A stretch of 64,000 nucleotides of DNA from Pontiella sulfatireligans (GTDB lineage: Bacteria; Verrucomicrobiota; Kiritimatiellia; Kiritimatiellales; Pontiellaceae): the NCBI RefSeq assembly GCF_900890705.1, contig NZ_CAAHFH010000002.1:930001-994000 (forward strand), read 5' to 3'. The notes below the pieces were generated by a model. It saw only the letters and a list, made by a program, of their open reading frames with translations, made no database searches and had not been told where the DNA came from. The stretch's first letter is position 1; each line of letters starts with the position of its first letter. This document shows positions 8,487 to 18,671 of the stretch, piece by piece. The translations under genes were made by a program, and so were the position numbers.

Positions 8487-10406
8487 ATGCCCACTCCATC
8501 CGACCACTTGAAAACCACCTTTGGCTTCGACGCCTTTCGCGCCGGCCAGCTCGAAACCATCGAAATCCTGCTCGCCGGCCACAGCGCGGCGGCGATTTTT
8601 CCGACCGGCTCCGGAAAAAGCCTCTGCTACCAGCTGACCGCGCTCATGCTGCCGGGCCTGACCCTCGTCGTTTCGCCGCTGCTTGCGCTGATGAAAGACC
8701 AGATCGACAGCCTGCAGGCCAAGGGCGTCAATGCCGAACGGCTCGACTCCAGCCTGACCGAAGAAAAATACCGCGAAGTCTCCAACGCGATCCGCGGCGG
8801 CCACCTGAAAATGCTTTTTGTTTCGCCCGAGCGGCTCACCAACGAGCGCTTTCTCAACCTCATCCGCGGGCTTCAAATCAGCCTGCTCGCCGTTGATGAA
8901 GCCCACTGCATCTCCGCTTGGGGCCACAACTTTCGCCCCGACTACCTCAAGCTTGCACAGGCGGTAAAGTCGCTCAACGTCGAGCGCGTGCTGGCCCTTA
9001 CCGCCACCGCCACACCCAAAGTATCGGCCGACATGGCCGAAGCCTTCGGCATCCAACCCGCCGACGTCGTCAACACCGGGTTCTACCGCCCCAATCTTGA
9101 ATTCCGCGTAACCGCCTGCCAAGGCAGCGAGCGCGACCAGCTCCTGCTCAAACGGCTCCGCGAACGGCCCGCCGGCCCCGCCATCGTCTATGTCAGCCTC
9201 CAGAAAGACGCCGAAAACGCCGCCAAGCTTTTAGTCGCAAACGGCTTCAACGCCGCCCCCTACCACGCCGGCCTGCAAACCGAGCAGCGCACCGCCACGC
9301 AGGAAGCCTTCATGGAAGGCCGCATCCCAATCATCTGCGCCACCATCGCCTTCGGCATGGGCGTCGACAAAGCCGACATCCGCTACATCTACCACTACCA
9401 CCTCGCGAAGGGCTTCGAAAGCTATCTGCAGGAAACCGGCCGTGCCGGTCGCGACGGCGCCCCCGCTGTCTGCGAACTCTTCGCCTGCACGGACGACTGC
9501 ACCACGCTCGAAAACTTTGTCTATGGCGACACCCCCGCCGCTGCCAGCATCACCAGCCTCGTCAACGAAATCCTCGATGCCGGCGACGAAATCGACGTCA
9601 CCGCCCGCGAACTCGCCACGGCACACGATATCCGTCCCCTCGTCGTCAGCACCCTGCTGACCCATCTGGAACTATTCGGCATCATCCAGTTCGACGGCTA
9701 CTACTACAGCGAAATCCGATTTGCCGTCCACCAGTCCAGCGCCGAAATCCTCGCCCCCTATTCCGACAAGCAAGCGGCCTTCCTCAAAAAACTATTTTCC
9801 GCCTGCAAAAAAGCGCGCAAATGGATCACGCTCGACATCGACGACGCCATCGAAAAGACAGGCCAACCGCGCGATGTCATTCTCCGCGCCCTCGATAGCC
9901 TGCAGGAAAAACACTGCATCACCCTCCAAATGTCCGGCTATCGCCAGCGCTTCAAACGCATCCAACCCGAGGTTGACCGCACCGAGCTATGCGCAAAACT
10001 CGCCAACCTCTTTGCGCAGCACGAACAGCTGGAAATCGAGCGGATCGACGGCATGGTCGCCTATGCGCAGGAAACCACCTGCCTCACCAACCGCCTGCTT
10101 TCCTATTTCGGCGAACCGATCGAACCCTGCGGCCACTGCGGCGTTTGCCTGGGCGACGCCCCCGCCGCGCTGCCCGAACGAACCGCGCCGCCCATCGATC
10201 CGACTGTATTGGAAACCATCGCGGCACTCGCAACTCAACATCCCGCCGCTCTGAACCAGCCGCGCCAGCAAGCCCGCTTCCTGTGCGGGCTCAACTCCCC
10301 CGCCGTCAGCGCCCAGCGCGGCCTCCGCGGGAACCGCCTCTTCGGCTCCTGCGCCCGAGTCCCCTTCAAAACGTTGCTCGACCGGCTCGCTGAAACAGTT
10401 AACTAA
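8487..10406 (+). CDS. recQ: ATP-dependent DNA helicase, RecQ family
   Basis: 3'-5' DNA helicase for repair and fork restart, 639 residues. Walker A TGSGKS is at 40-45 and DEAHCISAWGHNFRPDY starts at 137; the helicase C-domain carries VDKADIRYIYHYHLAK and QETGRAGRDG. The zinc site is complete (TTC about 20 residues before CGHCGVC, with Cys 548, 551 and 554). The ~85 C-terminal residues do not read as a normal HRDC domain but keep a FLCGLNSPAVS segment seen in the short RecQ group. The start is 4 nt after the upstream methyltransferase gene, which indicates coupled translation. Confidence 0.93.
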   Translation: MPTPSDHLKTTFGFDAFRAGQLETIEILLAGHSAAAIFPTGSGKSLCYQLTALMLPGLTLVVSPLLALMKDQIDSLQAKGVNAERLDSSLTEEKYREVSNAIRGGHLKMLFVSPERLTNERFLNLIRGLQISLLAVDEAHCISAWGHNFRPDYLKLAQAVKSLNVERVLALTATATPKVSADMAEAFGIQPADVVNTGFYRPNLEFRVTACQGSERDQLLLKRLRERPAGPAIVYVSLQKDAENAAKLLVANGFNAAPYHAGLQTEQRTATQEAFMEGRIPIICATIAFGMGVDKADIRYIYHYHLAKGFESYLQETGRAGRDGAPAVCELFACTDDCTTLENFVYGDTPAAASITSLVNEILDAGDEIDVTARELATAHDIRPLVVSTLLTHLELFGIIQFDGYYYSEIRFAVHQSSAEILAPYSDKQAAFLKKLFSACKKARKWITLDIDDAIEKTGQPRDVILRALDSLQEKHCITLQMSGYRQRFKRIQPEVDRTELCAKLANLFAQHEQLEIERIDGMVAYAQETTCLTNRLLSYFGEPIEPCGHCGVCLGDAPAALPERTAPPIDPTVLETIAALATQHPAALNQPRQQARFLCGLNSPAVSAQRGLRGNRLFGSCARVPFKTLLDRLAETVN

Positions 10407-10483
10407 TTTCAAGTTCATCAAAAAAACGGGCAGATCATTGCCGGGTTTGAGGACGTGGCGCGCGGCAAAATTACCGCGCTGAC

Positions 10484-10543
10484 TTGACAAAAGAACGCGC
10501 CACGCAGAAAATGCAGGTCTTAAGCCAGTAATTATACGTAATT
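10484..10543 (+). promoter_or_regulatory. Candidate katG promoter and inverted-repeat operator
   Basis: TTGACA (10484-10489) is followed after 17 nt by GAAAAT, a weak -10. Downstream, AATTA-TACG-TAATT (10530-10543) is a small AT-rich inverted repeat in the katG leader, in a place where a peroxide or iron regulator of the Fur/PerR family could bind. The match to a PerR box is only partial. Confidence 0.35.
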
Positions 10544-10581
10544 GGCCGTTTTGTCTAAATTAACCAGCAAGGAGAATGGAG

Positions 10582-12924
<2,343 letters not shown>

Positions 12925-12962
12925 TCATGGCAAAAATCAGCTAATATCTGATTCCGAGCATC

Positions 12963-12990
12963 GGGCAGGCTTTCGAGCCTGCCCATTTTC
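12963..12990 (+). terminator. Terminator hairpin after katG
   Basis: Stem GGGCAGGCT/AGCCTGCCC with a TTCG loop (12963-12984), followed by ATTTTC. It is base-for-base the same 22-nt hairpin as after pfp. A second hairpin follows at 12993-13016 (GGGGGTGGAT/ATCCGCCCCC). Confidence 0.7.
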
Positions 12991-13273
12991 GTGGGGGTGG
13001 ATTCCGATCCGCCCCCCTTCCAGGGAGGCACTGCTCAAAGGTACTCTGACACGCTTGCGCCTGTGCGCAAAACCGATGTCTCGTCAAACCAGTCTGCAGC
13101 GGACGGATCATCAGAGCCCGGAATGTCACCCCCTGTTTCCCGTCGTTGAAATCCGCCCCTAATCCGAAGCCGAAAACCCGCGCAAATCCAGCAACGAAAA
13201 AAACCGCTCTTCAGCGGAGACCCTCCCTCCATGCCTAAAACAAATCTCATAAATCAGGGTTGACTAAAGCTGG

Positions 13274-13284
13274 TACTCTGACCC
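13274..13284. repeat. IS target-site duplication, left copy
   Basis: TACTCTGACCC directly abuts the left inverted repeat of the IS and is repeated exactly at 14879-14889 after the right inverted repeat. Confidence 0.95.
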
Positions 13285-14878
13285 GAATGGCGCTAGTTCA
13301 GACCTGTTTTGCAACGGATTTTTCCTTGTTCAGATTCTCCTTCATGACCTCACGAGCAGACGTCATTAATGGGAATGGTTTGGGTCTTCGCTTAACGCGG
13401 CGCGGTTCGAATCTGTCTGGTCGTTGACTGATGGGAACGCGGGCGATTGATTCATAGAAATCAGCGAGTATTCTTCGTCGATCTGTTTTGCTTATTTGCG
13501 TTGAGTCAAAGATAGGTTCCCAGTTGCGCATCGCCTGTATAGTCCCTTTGAAGCTGATGAGACGAACGGGCACATTGGCTTCCGTCGCGGCCGCGCACAT
13601 CAGGCATCGGATACAGTTGTATGCAATGAAATACATCTGGATTTCTTTACGGATCATTTCGGGCGTCTGGCAGCGCAATATATCCATATTCATCGTAGTT
13701 TTCAGATCCCGGAAAAATAGCTCAACATCCCAGCGTCGAAAATAGAGACCGGCGATTTCGACCGCCGAATAGAGCGATTCGTCAAGTAGCGTAGTAATGA
13801 TGTAATATTCTTCCACGCGAAAGCCTGGCTGAGCCACGGTTACCTTGATTTGGCGCAAGATCAGCTCTTTGGGTAATTGCTCCCATTCCTCTCTTGAAAT
13901 GACACTTCTTTTCTTTTGATGGTAAGGTCGTGTCCAGCGAATTAGCAGATCCCCATCTCCTAATTTCTTGACGCAATGGGCCCCTGATATCGGTTTGCGC
14001 CGGGCCAACGGGACGACGCTGTCTACTCCTAATTCTTTGAACTTAGCTATGTCATAATAAGAGCAGAAAGCCTTGTCTCCCAAGAAGATGTCATCCTGCT
14101 TGAATGTGCTGTGCTGATCGCGAAGCAACGGAAGTTCGTGTGATTTTTTGTTTCCGATTCGATGGCTGAGCAAGCCCCCCGAATCCAAGCAAAAACAGGC
14201 GCAGATTCGTCCGGTTGGAAAGCCGCATCCCGGTTTTTGAGAAGCACTCTGCGGCCATTCTTTCTGATTGGCTTCCGTATCTGGCATACTAAATCCGGTG
14301 CCATCCACCACAACCACCCTTCTGTCATGGAACGAATACGTTTCAGCCATTCTATCGAGATTCTTTGCGGTCTGTTCTAGCGTTTCATTCAGCATTGCCA
14401 GCTCAAGTTTCGTGCGAGCCGTACAATAGGATGCCGTAGAGGAAGAGGGTGTTTTTAACCCTCTTTCGGAAGAATAAGCCTGCAGTTTTTTAACCGCCTC
14501 TTTGCAGCCGCCGTCCGGTGAAAGTATCTGAGAAAAGAAGGCCCAGAAAACATTCGCCTTCGAATAGATGCGATTGCGGCTAAGATTTCCGGACGCGTTC
14601 GATTGGAGCAAATTTGCAGGTATAAATTTACCGCAAAGCTCTCCGATCTGTTGGAAGGTTTTCTTTGCAAGCCAATCGCGTTCCTCCGCCATCTTCTGCT
14701 GGGTTGAGCGTGATTTTCGTCGCAGGGTATGGATCAGGAATCCGTCAAAATAGGGCGTTGTATTTTTCATGCCAGAGACTGACATAACGCACAAGAATTG
14801 TACATACTTTATTGTGAAAAAGCATGCATTTTTTCACCGCGCCAAAAGTCTCGTAATTACTTTAAACTAGCGCCATTC
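13285..14878 (-). mobile_element. Complete IS4-family insertion sequence
   Basis: A 1594-bp element bounded by perfect 14-bp inverted repeats, GAATGGCGCTAGTT (13285-13298) and its complement (14865-14878), and by an 11-bp direct duplication TACTCTGACCC (13274-13284 and 14879-14889). An 11-bp duplication is typical of IS4. The single transposase gene fills it. The perfect duplication and intact gene imply a recent insertion. It landed in the intergenic space between katG and tRNA-Asn and interrupts no recognised gene. Confidence 0.95.
13298..14770 (-). CDS. IS4-family DDE transposase
   Basis: Cut-and-paste transposase of about 490 residues. The start at 14770 (MKNTTPYFDGF) is the shortest reasonable one; 14794 is also open and neither has a clear ribosome site. 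DDE catalytic residues are seen as VVVDGTGFSMPD (first Asp), FLGDKAFCSYYD (second Asp) and the YREK signature YFRRWDVELFFRDLKTT, with the Y-x2-R-x3-E-x6-K spacing of IS4. The TGA stop overlaps the inner end of the left inverted repeat. No frameshift or stop disrupts it, so it may be active. Confidence 0.95.
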   Translation of the reverse strand: MKNTTPYFDGFLIHTLRRKSRSTQQKMAEERDWLAKKTFQQIGELCGKFIPANLLQSNASGNLSRNRIYSKANVFWAFFSQILSPDGGCKEAVKKLQAYSSERGLKTPSSSTASYCTARTKLELAMLNETLEQTAKNLDRMAETYSFHDRRVVVVDGTGFSMPDTEANQKEWPQSASQKPGCGFPTGRICACFCLDSGGLLSHRIGNKKSHELPLLRDQHSTFKQDDIFLGDKAFCSYYDIAKFKELGVDSVVPLARRKPISGAHCVKKLGDGDLLIRWTRPYHQKKRSVISREEWEQLPKELILRQIKVTVAQPGFRVEEYYIITTLLDESLYSAVEIAGLYFRRWDVELFFRDLKTTMNMDILRCQTPEMIRKEIQMYFIAYNCIRCLMCAAATEANVPVRLISFKGTIQAMRNWEPIFDSTQISKTDRRRILADFYESIARVPISQRPDRFEPRRVKRRPKPFPLMTSAREVMKENLNKEKSVAKQV

Positions 14879-14889
14879 TACTCTGACCC
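14879..14889. repeat. IS target-site duplication, right copy
   Basis: TACTCTGACCC directly after the right inverted repeat, identical to 13274-13284. Confidence 0.95.
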
Positions 14890-14928
14890 TTTTTATCAAA
14901 AACAGGGCCAATACACCCAACCAATAAA

Positions 14929-14960
14929 AAACCCCGCTATCATTGCTGATAACGGGGTTT
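14929..14960 (-). terminator. Terminator of tRNA-Asn
   Basis: Stem AAACCCCG...CGGGGTTT with an inner TATCA/TGATA stem and TTGC loop, interrupted by one C/A mismatch. Runs of A and T flank it. It lies just 3' of the tRNA on the minus strand. Confidence 0.75.
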
Positions 14961-14964
14961 AAAT

Positions 14965-15039
14965 TGGCTCCTGCGGTAAGACTCGAACTTACAACCAAGT
15001 GATTAACAGTCACCTACTCTACCATTGAGCTACGCAGGA
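14965..15039 (-). tRNA. tRNA-Asn (GTT)
   Basis: The minus strand folds as a cloverleaf. The acceptor TCCTGCG/CGCAGGA is followed by discriminator G and an encoded CCA (14967-14965). The D-arm is AGCTCAATGGTAGAGT, the anticodon loop CTGTTAA gives anticodon GUU, and the T-arm has GTTCGAGTC. No integrase gene or attachment duplication is seen beside it. Confidence 0.95.
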
Positions 15040-15185
15040 ATTCTCGTAAGAAGCGAACAAAGTACACTAACCACGGGACAAGTCAACACCCCGAAAGCAA
15101 CTTTTTTGCCCTAAATGGGGTTATCCCTAAAAACCAAGAATTTGTACCCCTTAGGGCCGGTCTTCACTCACCCTTTGTTTTCTCG

Positions 15186-16451
15186 CTAAGCAAGCTTTTG
15201 AAGCCCGCCCATGTAGGGCCAGAGGGCTTCAGGGAGGTCGATGCTGCCATCGGCGTTTTGATTGTTTTCCATGATGGCAATGACGAGGCGCGGAAGTGCG
15301 ACGCCGGAGCCGTTGATGGTGTGCACGAAGGTCGTTTTCTTGTCTTCGTTGCGGTAGCGGATGTTGGCGCGGCGCGCTTGGTAGTCGTGAAAGTTGGAGC
15401 AGGAGGAAACCTCCAGCCACTTGTCCTGCGCAGGCGCCCAGAGCTCGATGTCGTAGCACTTGGCGGCGCTGAAGCCGAGGTCGCCGGTGCAGAGTTCGAT
15501 CACGCGGTAGTGCAGGCCAAGCTTCTGCAAAACCTTCTCGGCGTCGAGCGTCAGCTTTTCGTGCTCTTCCGCGGACGTTTCGGGCGTGGTGAATTTGACC
15601 ATCTCGACTTTGTCGAACTGATGGACGCGCAGCAGCCCGCGGGTGTCCTTGCCGGCGGATCCGGCCTCGCGGCGGAAACAGGGCGTGTAGGCCGTGAGAC
15701 AGATCGGCAGTTCCTGATCAAGAATTTCGTTGCCGTACATATTGGTTACGGGAACCTCGGCGGTCGGGATGGGATAGAGGCCATCGAGTGGCACAGCATA
15801 CATGTCTTCCGCAAACTTGGGCAGCTGGCCGGTGCCGGTCATGGCAACGTCGTTGCACATGAACGGCGGAGCGATTTCGGTATATCCGTTTTCTTCGGTG
15901 TGCAGATCGAGCATGAACTGTATCAGCCCGCGCTCGAGCTTGGCGCCTCGACCGGTGAACAGCGGAAAGCCGGAGCCGGCGATTTTTGCGCCGCGCTCGA
16001 GATCGAACAACTTGAGCGACGCGCCAAGATCCCAGTGCATGGCCGGTTCAAAATCAAAGGTTTTCTTTTCACCCCAGAAACGAATCACCGGATTGTCGTT
16101 TTCATCCTTGCCGACCGGCGTAGTGGCGGAGGGCATGTTGGGAATGTAGAGCAGCCCTTCGCGCAACTGAGCGTCGATTTTGCGCAGATCTTCGTCGAAA
16201 GCGGAAATCTTATCGCCCATCTCACGCACTTCAGCCTTGATGGACTCGGGATCCTTGCCCTCCTTAATCATTAGACCGATGCTTTTAGAAATCTTGTTGC
16301 GCTCAGCCTTGAGCACTTCCGCTTCGGCCACAATGGCACGGCGGCGACTGTCAAGAGCCAGCAAGGCGTCCACATCCACCTCGGCGTTGCGGTTGATCAT
16401 TGCGGCCTTCACCGCGTCAGCGTTTTCACGAACAAATCGAATATCCAGCAT
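15186..16451 (-). CDS. serS: Seryl-tRNA synthetase
   Basis: Class II aminoacyl-tRNA synthetase charging tRNA-Ser, 421 residues, normal length. The N-terminal ~110 residues form the tRNA-binding coiled coil (LDSRRRAIVAEAEVLKAERN onwards). Motif 2 is FRREAGSAGKDTRGLLRVHQ and motif 3 appears as NGSGVALPRLVIAIMENNQN, with TSE-type serine contacts between them. It starts at the ATG at 16451 and runs opposite to hemL from a shared upstream region (16452-16670). An imperfect CCCTAA/TTAGGG inverted repeat (15109-15156) lies after its stop. Confidence 0.97.
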   Translation of the reverse strand: MLDIRFVRENADAVKAAMINRNAEVDVDALLALDSRRRAIVAEAEVLKAERNKISKSIGLMIKEGKDPESIKAEVREMGDKISAFDEDLRKIDAQLREGLLYIPNMPSATTPVGKDENDNPVIRFWGEKKTFDFEPAMHWDLGASLKLFDLERGAKIAGSGFPLFTGRGAKLERGLIQFMLDLHTEENGYTEIAPPFMCNDVAMTGTGQLPKFAEDMYAVPLDGLYPIPTAEVPVTNMYGNEILDQELPICLTAYTPCFRREAGSAGKDTRGLLRVHQFDKVEMVKFTTPETSAEEHEKLTLDAEKVLQKLGLHYRVIELCTGDLGFSAAKCYDIELWAPAQDKWLEVSSCSNFHDYQARRANIRYRNEDKKTTFVHTINGSGVALPRLVIAIMENNQNADGSIDLPEALWPYMGGLQKLA

Positions 16452-16563
16452 GGTTGAACCCCTTAGGTTTGAAAAGAGCCGGTATTATTCGCGGAATCTG
16501 CCAATCTTTGGAAGCTGGAATCCCGTTTTTTTCTTTCCGTCCAAACTACACAGGTGCTACTTT

Positions 16564-16643
16564 TTGGCCACGGAAGAACGCAGGGAACGCAAAAAGCATG
16601 CACAGGCACTGCCTTTGTTTTCTCTGCGTTCTTTCGTGGCCAA
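16564..16643. repeat. 80-nt palindrome between serS and hemL
   Basis: The 20-nt arms TTGGCCACGGAAGAACGCAG (16564-16583) and its complement at 16624-16643 differ at one base, and weaker pairing continues inward. A relative of the left arm, CCGCGAAAGAACGCAG, stands alone upstream of tilS at 23403. It ends 27 nt before hemL, so it would be in the hemL leader RNA if transcribed. Confidence 0.8.
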
Positions 16644-16670
16644 TCAACTTCCATACAAAAGGGAAACAGC

Positions 16671-17933
16671 ATGAATTCAGAGCAATGGTTCGATCGGGCG
16701 AAAGCCGTAATCCCCGGCGGCGTCAACAGCCCCGTGCGCGCATTCAACGGCGTGGGCGGCACGCCCGTCTACTTTAAATCAGGGAAAGGCGCCAAGGTCC
16801 AAACCGAGGACGGCACCGAGCTGATCGACTTTTGCGGCTCGTGGGGACCGCTCATTCTCGGCCACGCCCGCGAAGAGGTGGTTGAGGCTGTTTCCAACGC
16901 GGCGGCCGATGGATTGAGCTTCGGCGCCAACACCGCCGTGGAAGCCGAATTTGCCGAGCTGGTCTGCTCGCTCATTCCGGAAATCGACATGGTGCGCCTC
17001 GTCAGCTCCGGCACCGAAGCCGTCATGACCGCCGTCCGCCTTGCGCGCGGCGTCACCGGCCGGCGCAAGATCCTCAAGTTCGACGGCTGCTACCACGGCC
17101 ACTCCGACTACCTGCTCGTCGCCTCCGGCAGCGGCCTGCTCACCGGCGGTATCTCCTCCTCCGCCGGCGTATCCCCCTCCGCCACCGAAGAAGTGTTCGT
17201 CGCGCCCTACAACGACCTCGCCGCCGTGCAGGAAATCCTGAAGGCCAACGGCGACGAAATCGCCGCCGTCATCGTCGAGCCGGTCGCCGGCAACATGGGC
17301 CTCGTCGAACCGGAACCCGGATTCCTCGAAGGCCTGCGCGCCGCCACCGCCGACTGCGGCGCCCTGCTCATTTTTGACGAAGTCATCAACGGCTTCCGCC
17401 TCGGCCCGACCACCTACGGACATATGAGCGGGATTAAGGCCGACATCACGACGCTTGGAAAAATCATCGGGGGCGGCATGCCCATCGGCGCGATCGGCGG
17501 GAGCACGGAAATCATGTCGCACCTCGCGCCGCTCGGCCCCGTCTACCAAGCCGGCACGCTCAGCGGCAATCCGGTCGCCGTAGCCGCCGGCATGAAAACG
17601 CTCGAACTGCTGCGCGACGAAAGCCCGTACCTCAAAATAGAAATTCTCGGAAAACGCCTCGCCGACGGCATCAACCGCATCGCCGCAACAAAGGGGCTCG
17701 ACCTGCACTGCGCCCAGCGCGGCGGCATGTTCACGCCCTTCTTCCGCAAAGCGCCCGTCCGCAACCTCGACGACTCTAAAGCCTGCGACCAAAAAGCGCA
17801 CGCGCGCTATTTCCATCACATGCTCGACCACGGGTTCTACACCCCGCCCAGCGGCTACGAAGTCGCCTTCGTCTCCGCCGCCCACACCGAAGCCGACATC
17901 GATGCTTTCCTAGAAGCATTCGGAAAATTGTAA
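16671..17933 (+). CDS. hemL: Glutamate-1-semialdehyde 2,1-aminomutase
   Basis: PLP enzyme making 5-aminolevulinate in the C5 haem/tetrapyrrole pathway, 420 residues. The start is MNSEQWFDRAKAVIPGGVNS, with AAAGGGA just upstream; further in-frame sequence 5' is the palindromic repeat and not coding. PLP lysine 264 is in TTLGKIIGGGMPIGA, and VSSGTEAVMTAVRLAR and FDEVINGFR are the cofactor-binding blocks. The length agrees with the family. Haem supply fits the presence of katG. No other hem gene is in the window. Confidence 0.97.
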   Translation: MNSEQWFDRAKAVIPGGVNSPVRAFNGVGGTPVYFKSGKGAKVQTEDGTELIDFCGSWGPLILGHAREEVVEAVSNAAADGLSFGANTAVEAEFAELVCSLIPEIDMVRLVSSGTEAVMTAVRLARGVTGRRKILKFDGCYHGHSDYLLVASGSGLLTGGISSSAGVSPSATEEVFVAPYNDLAAVQEILKANGDEIAAVIVEPVAGNMGLVEPEPGFLEGLRAATADCGALLIFDEVINGFRLGPTTYGHMSGIKADITTLGKIIGGGMPIGAIGGSTEIMSHLAPLGPVYQAGTLSGNPVAVAAGMKTLELLRDESPYLKIEILGKRLADGINRIAATKGLDLHCAQRGGMFTPFFRKAPVRNLDDSKACDQKAHARYFHHMLDHGFYTPPSGYEVAFVSAAHTEADIDAFLEAFGKL

Positions 17934-17934
17934 A

Positions 17935-17990
17935 CACGAAGACACTAAGAACTCAAAGAAGAGAGAATATGTAACTTAGTGTCCTTCGTG
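17935..17990. repeat. Palindrome after hemL
   Basis: CACGAAGACACTAAG (17935-17949) pairs with CTTAGTGTCCTTCGTG (17975-17990), with one bulged base. It is the same style of palindrome as 16564-16643 and 36246-36318. It begins one base after the hemL stop codon and could act as its 3' hairpin, although no T-run follows. Confidence 0.7.
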
Positions 17991-18023
17991 CCTTAAGCGA
18001 GTTTGCGAGCGAGTGTTTAGGCT

Positions 18024-18671
18024 ATGCATGCATGGAATGTCAGTCCGAAGGAAGCCGTTAAGATCCAGCACGCGCTGCAGGATCACGTGAAGCTTAAGGA
18101 TGACTTCGGCGAAATCAAGACCATCGCCGGGGTGGATGTCGGCTTCGAGAAAAACAATACGATCACGCGTGCAGCGATTGCGGTGCTCGACTTCCAAACC
18201 TTGGAAATGGTCGAAACCGCCATTGCGCGACACCCGACCACCTTCCCCTATGTGCCCGGCCTGCTCTCCTTCCGCGAGATCCCCGCCGTGCTCGAAGCGA
18301 TGCTCAAGCTCGATGCCATGCCCGATCTGCTGCTGTGCGACGGCCAAGGCATCGCCCATCCGCGTCGCTTCGGCATCGCCACCCATCTCGGCCTGCTCGT
18401 TGATATTCCCGCCATCGGCGTCGCCAAATCGCGACTGACCGGCACTCACGACGAAGTGCCGCTGGAAAAAGGAAGCCACGTTCCGCTGATGGATAAAGGC
18501 GAACAGATCGGCGTTGTGCTGCGCACCCGCACCAACGTCAAGCCACTCTACATTTCCCCCGGCCACCGCGTCTCCATCAAAAGCTCGCATGAGCTCGTCA
18601 TGAAATGCGTCACCCGATACAGATTGCCAGAGACCACCCGCCGGGCGCACAAGCTGGCATCAGCCGTGTAG
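18024..18671 (+). CDS. nfi: Endonuclease V (deoxyinosine 3'-endonuclease)
   Basis: Repairs deaminated adenine by nicking one base 3' of deoxyinosine. The 215 residues carry the family blocks: TIAGVDVGF with the first metal-binding Asp, PTTFPYVPGLLSFREIPAVLEA, LLLCDGQGIAHPRRFGIATHLG and IGVAKSRLTG. The length is standard. The reading frame overlaps the end of the convergent glycosyltransferase gene by 12 nt. There is no repair operon around it. Confidence 0.95.
   Translation: MHAWNVSPKEAVKIQHALQDHVKLKDDFGEIKTIAGVDVGFEKNNTITRAAIAVLDFQTLEMVETAIARHPTTFPYVPGLLSFREIPAVLEAMLKLDAMPDLLLCDGQGIAHPRRFGIATHLGLLVDIPAIGVAKSRLTGTHDEVPLEKGSHVPLMDKGEQIGVVLRTRTNVKPLYISPGHRVSIKSSHELVMKCVTRYRLPETTRRAHKLASAV

Larger units (their letters stand above)
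12925..13284. other. 360-nt gap between katG and the IS element
   Basis: No credible gene. It holds two hairpins (12963-12984 and 12993-13016), a small one at 13203-13216 (CCGCT-CTTC-AGCGG), and two copies of GGTACTCTGAC (13039-13049 and 13272-13282). The second copy runs into the IS target site. Short open frames here have no recognisable composition or ribosome site. Confidence 0.6.

Noticed and set aside
13035..13250. Short open frame between katG and the IS
   Set aside because: Composition is not protein-like, it crosses several hairpins, and no ribosome site is seen.
13274..14889. CRISPR or tandem array near the IS ends
   Set aside because: The repeats are exactly two copies and explained by the inverted repeats and target duplication. 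No spaced array exists anywhere in the window.
14965..15039. tRNA-Asn as an integration site for a genomic island
   Set aside because: No integrase, no duplicated tRNA end and no island-like gene content on either side; the nearby IS4 has its own target duplication.
15109..15156. Terminator of serS from CCCTAA/TTAGGG arms
   Set aside because: On the serS strand the hairpin is followed by A-rich and not T-rich sequence, so it is left as a plain inverted repeat.
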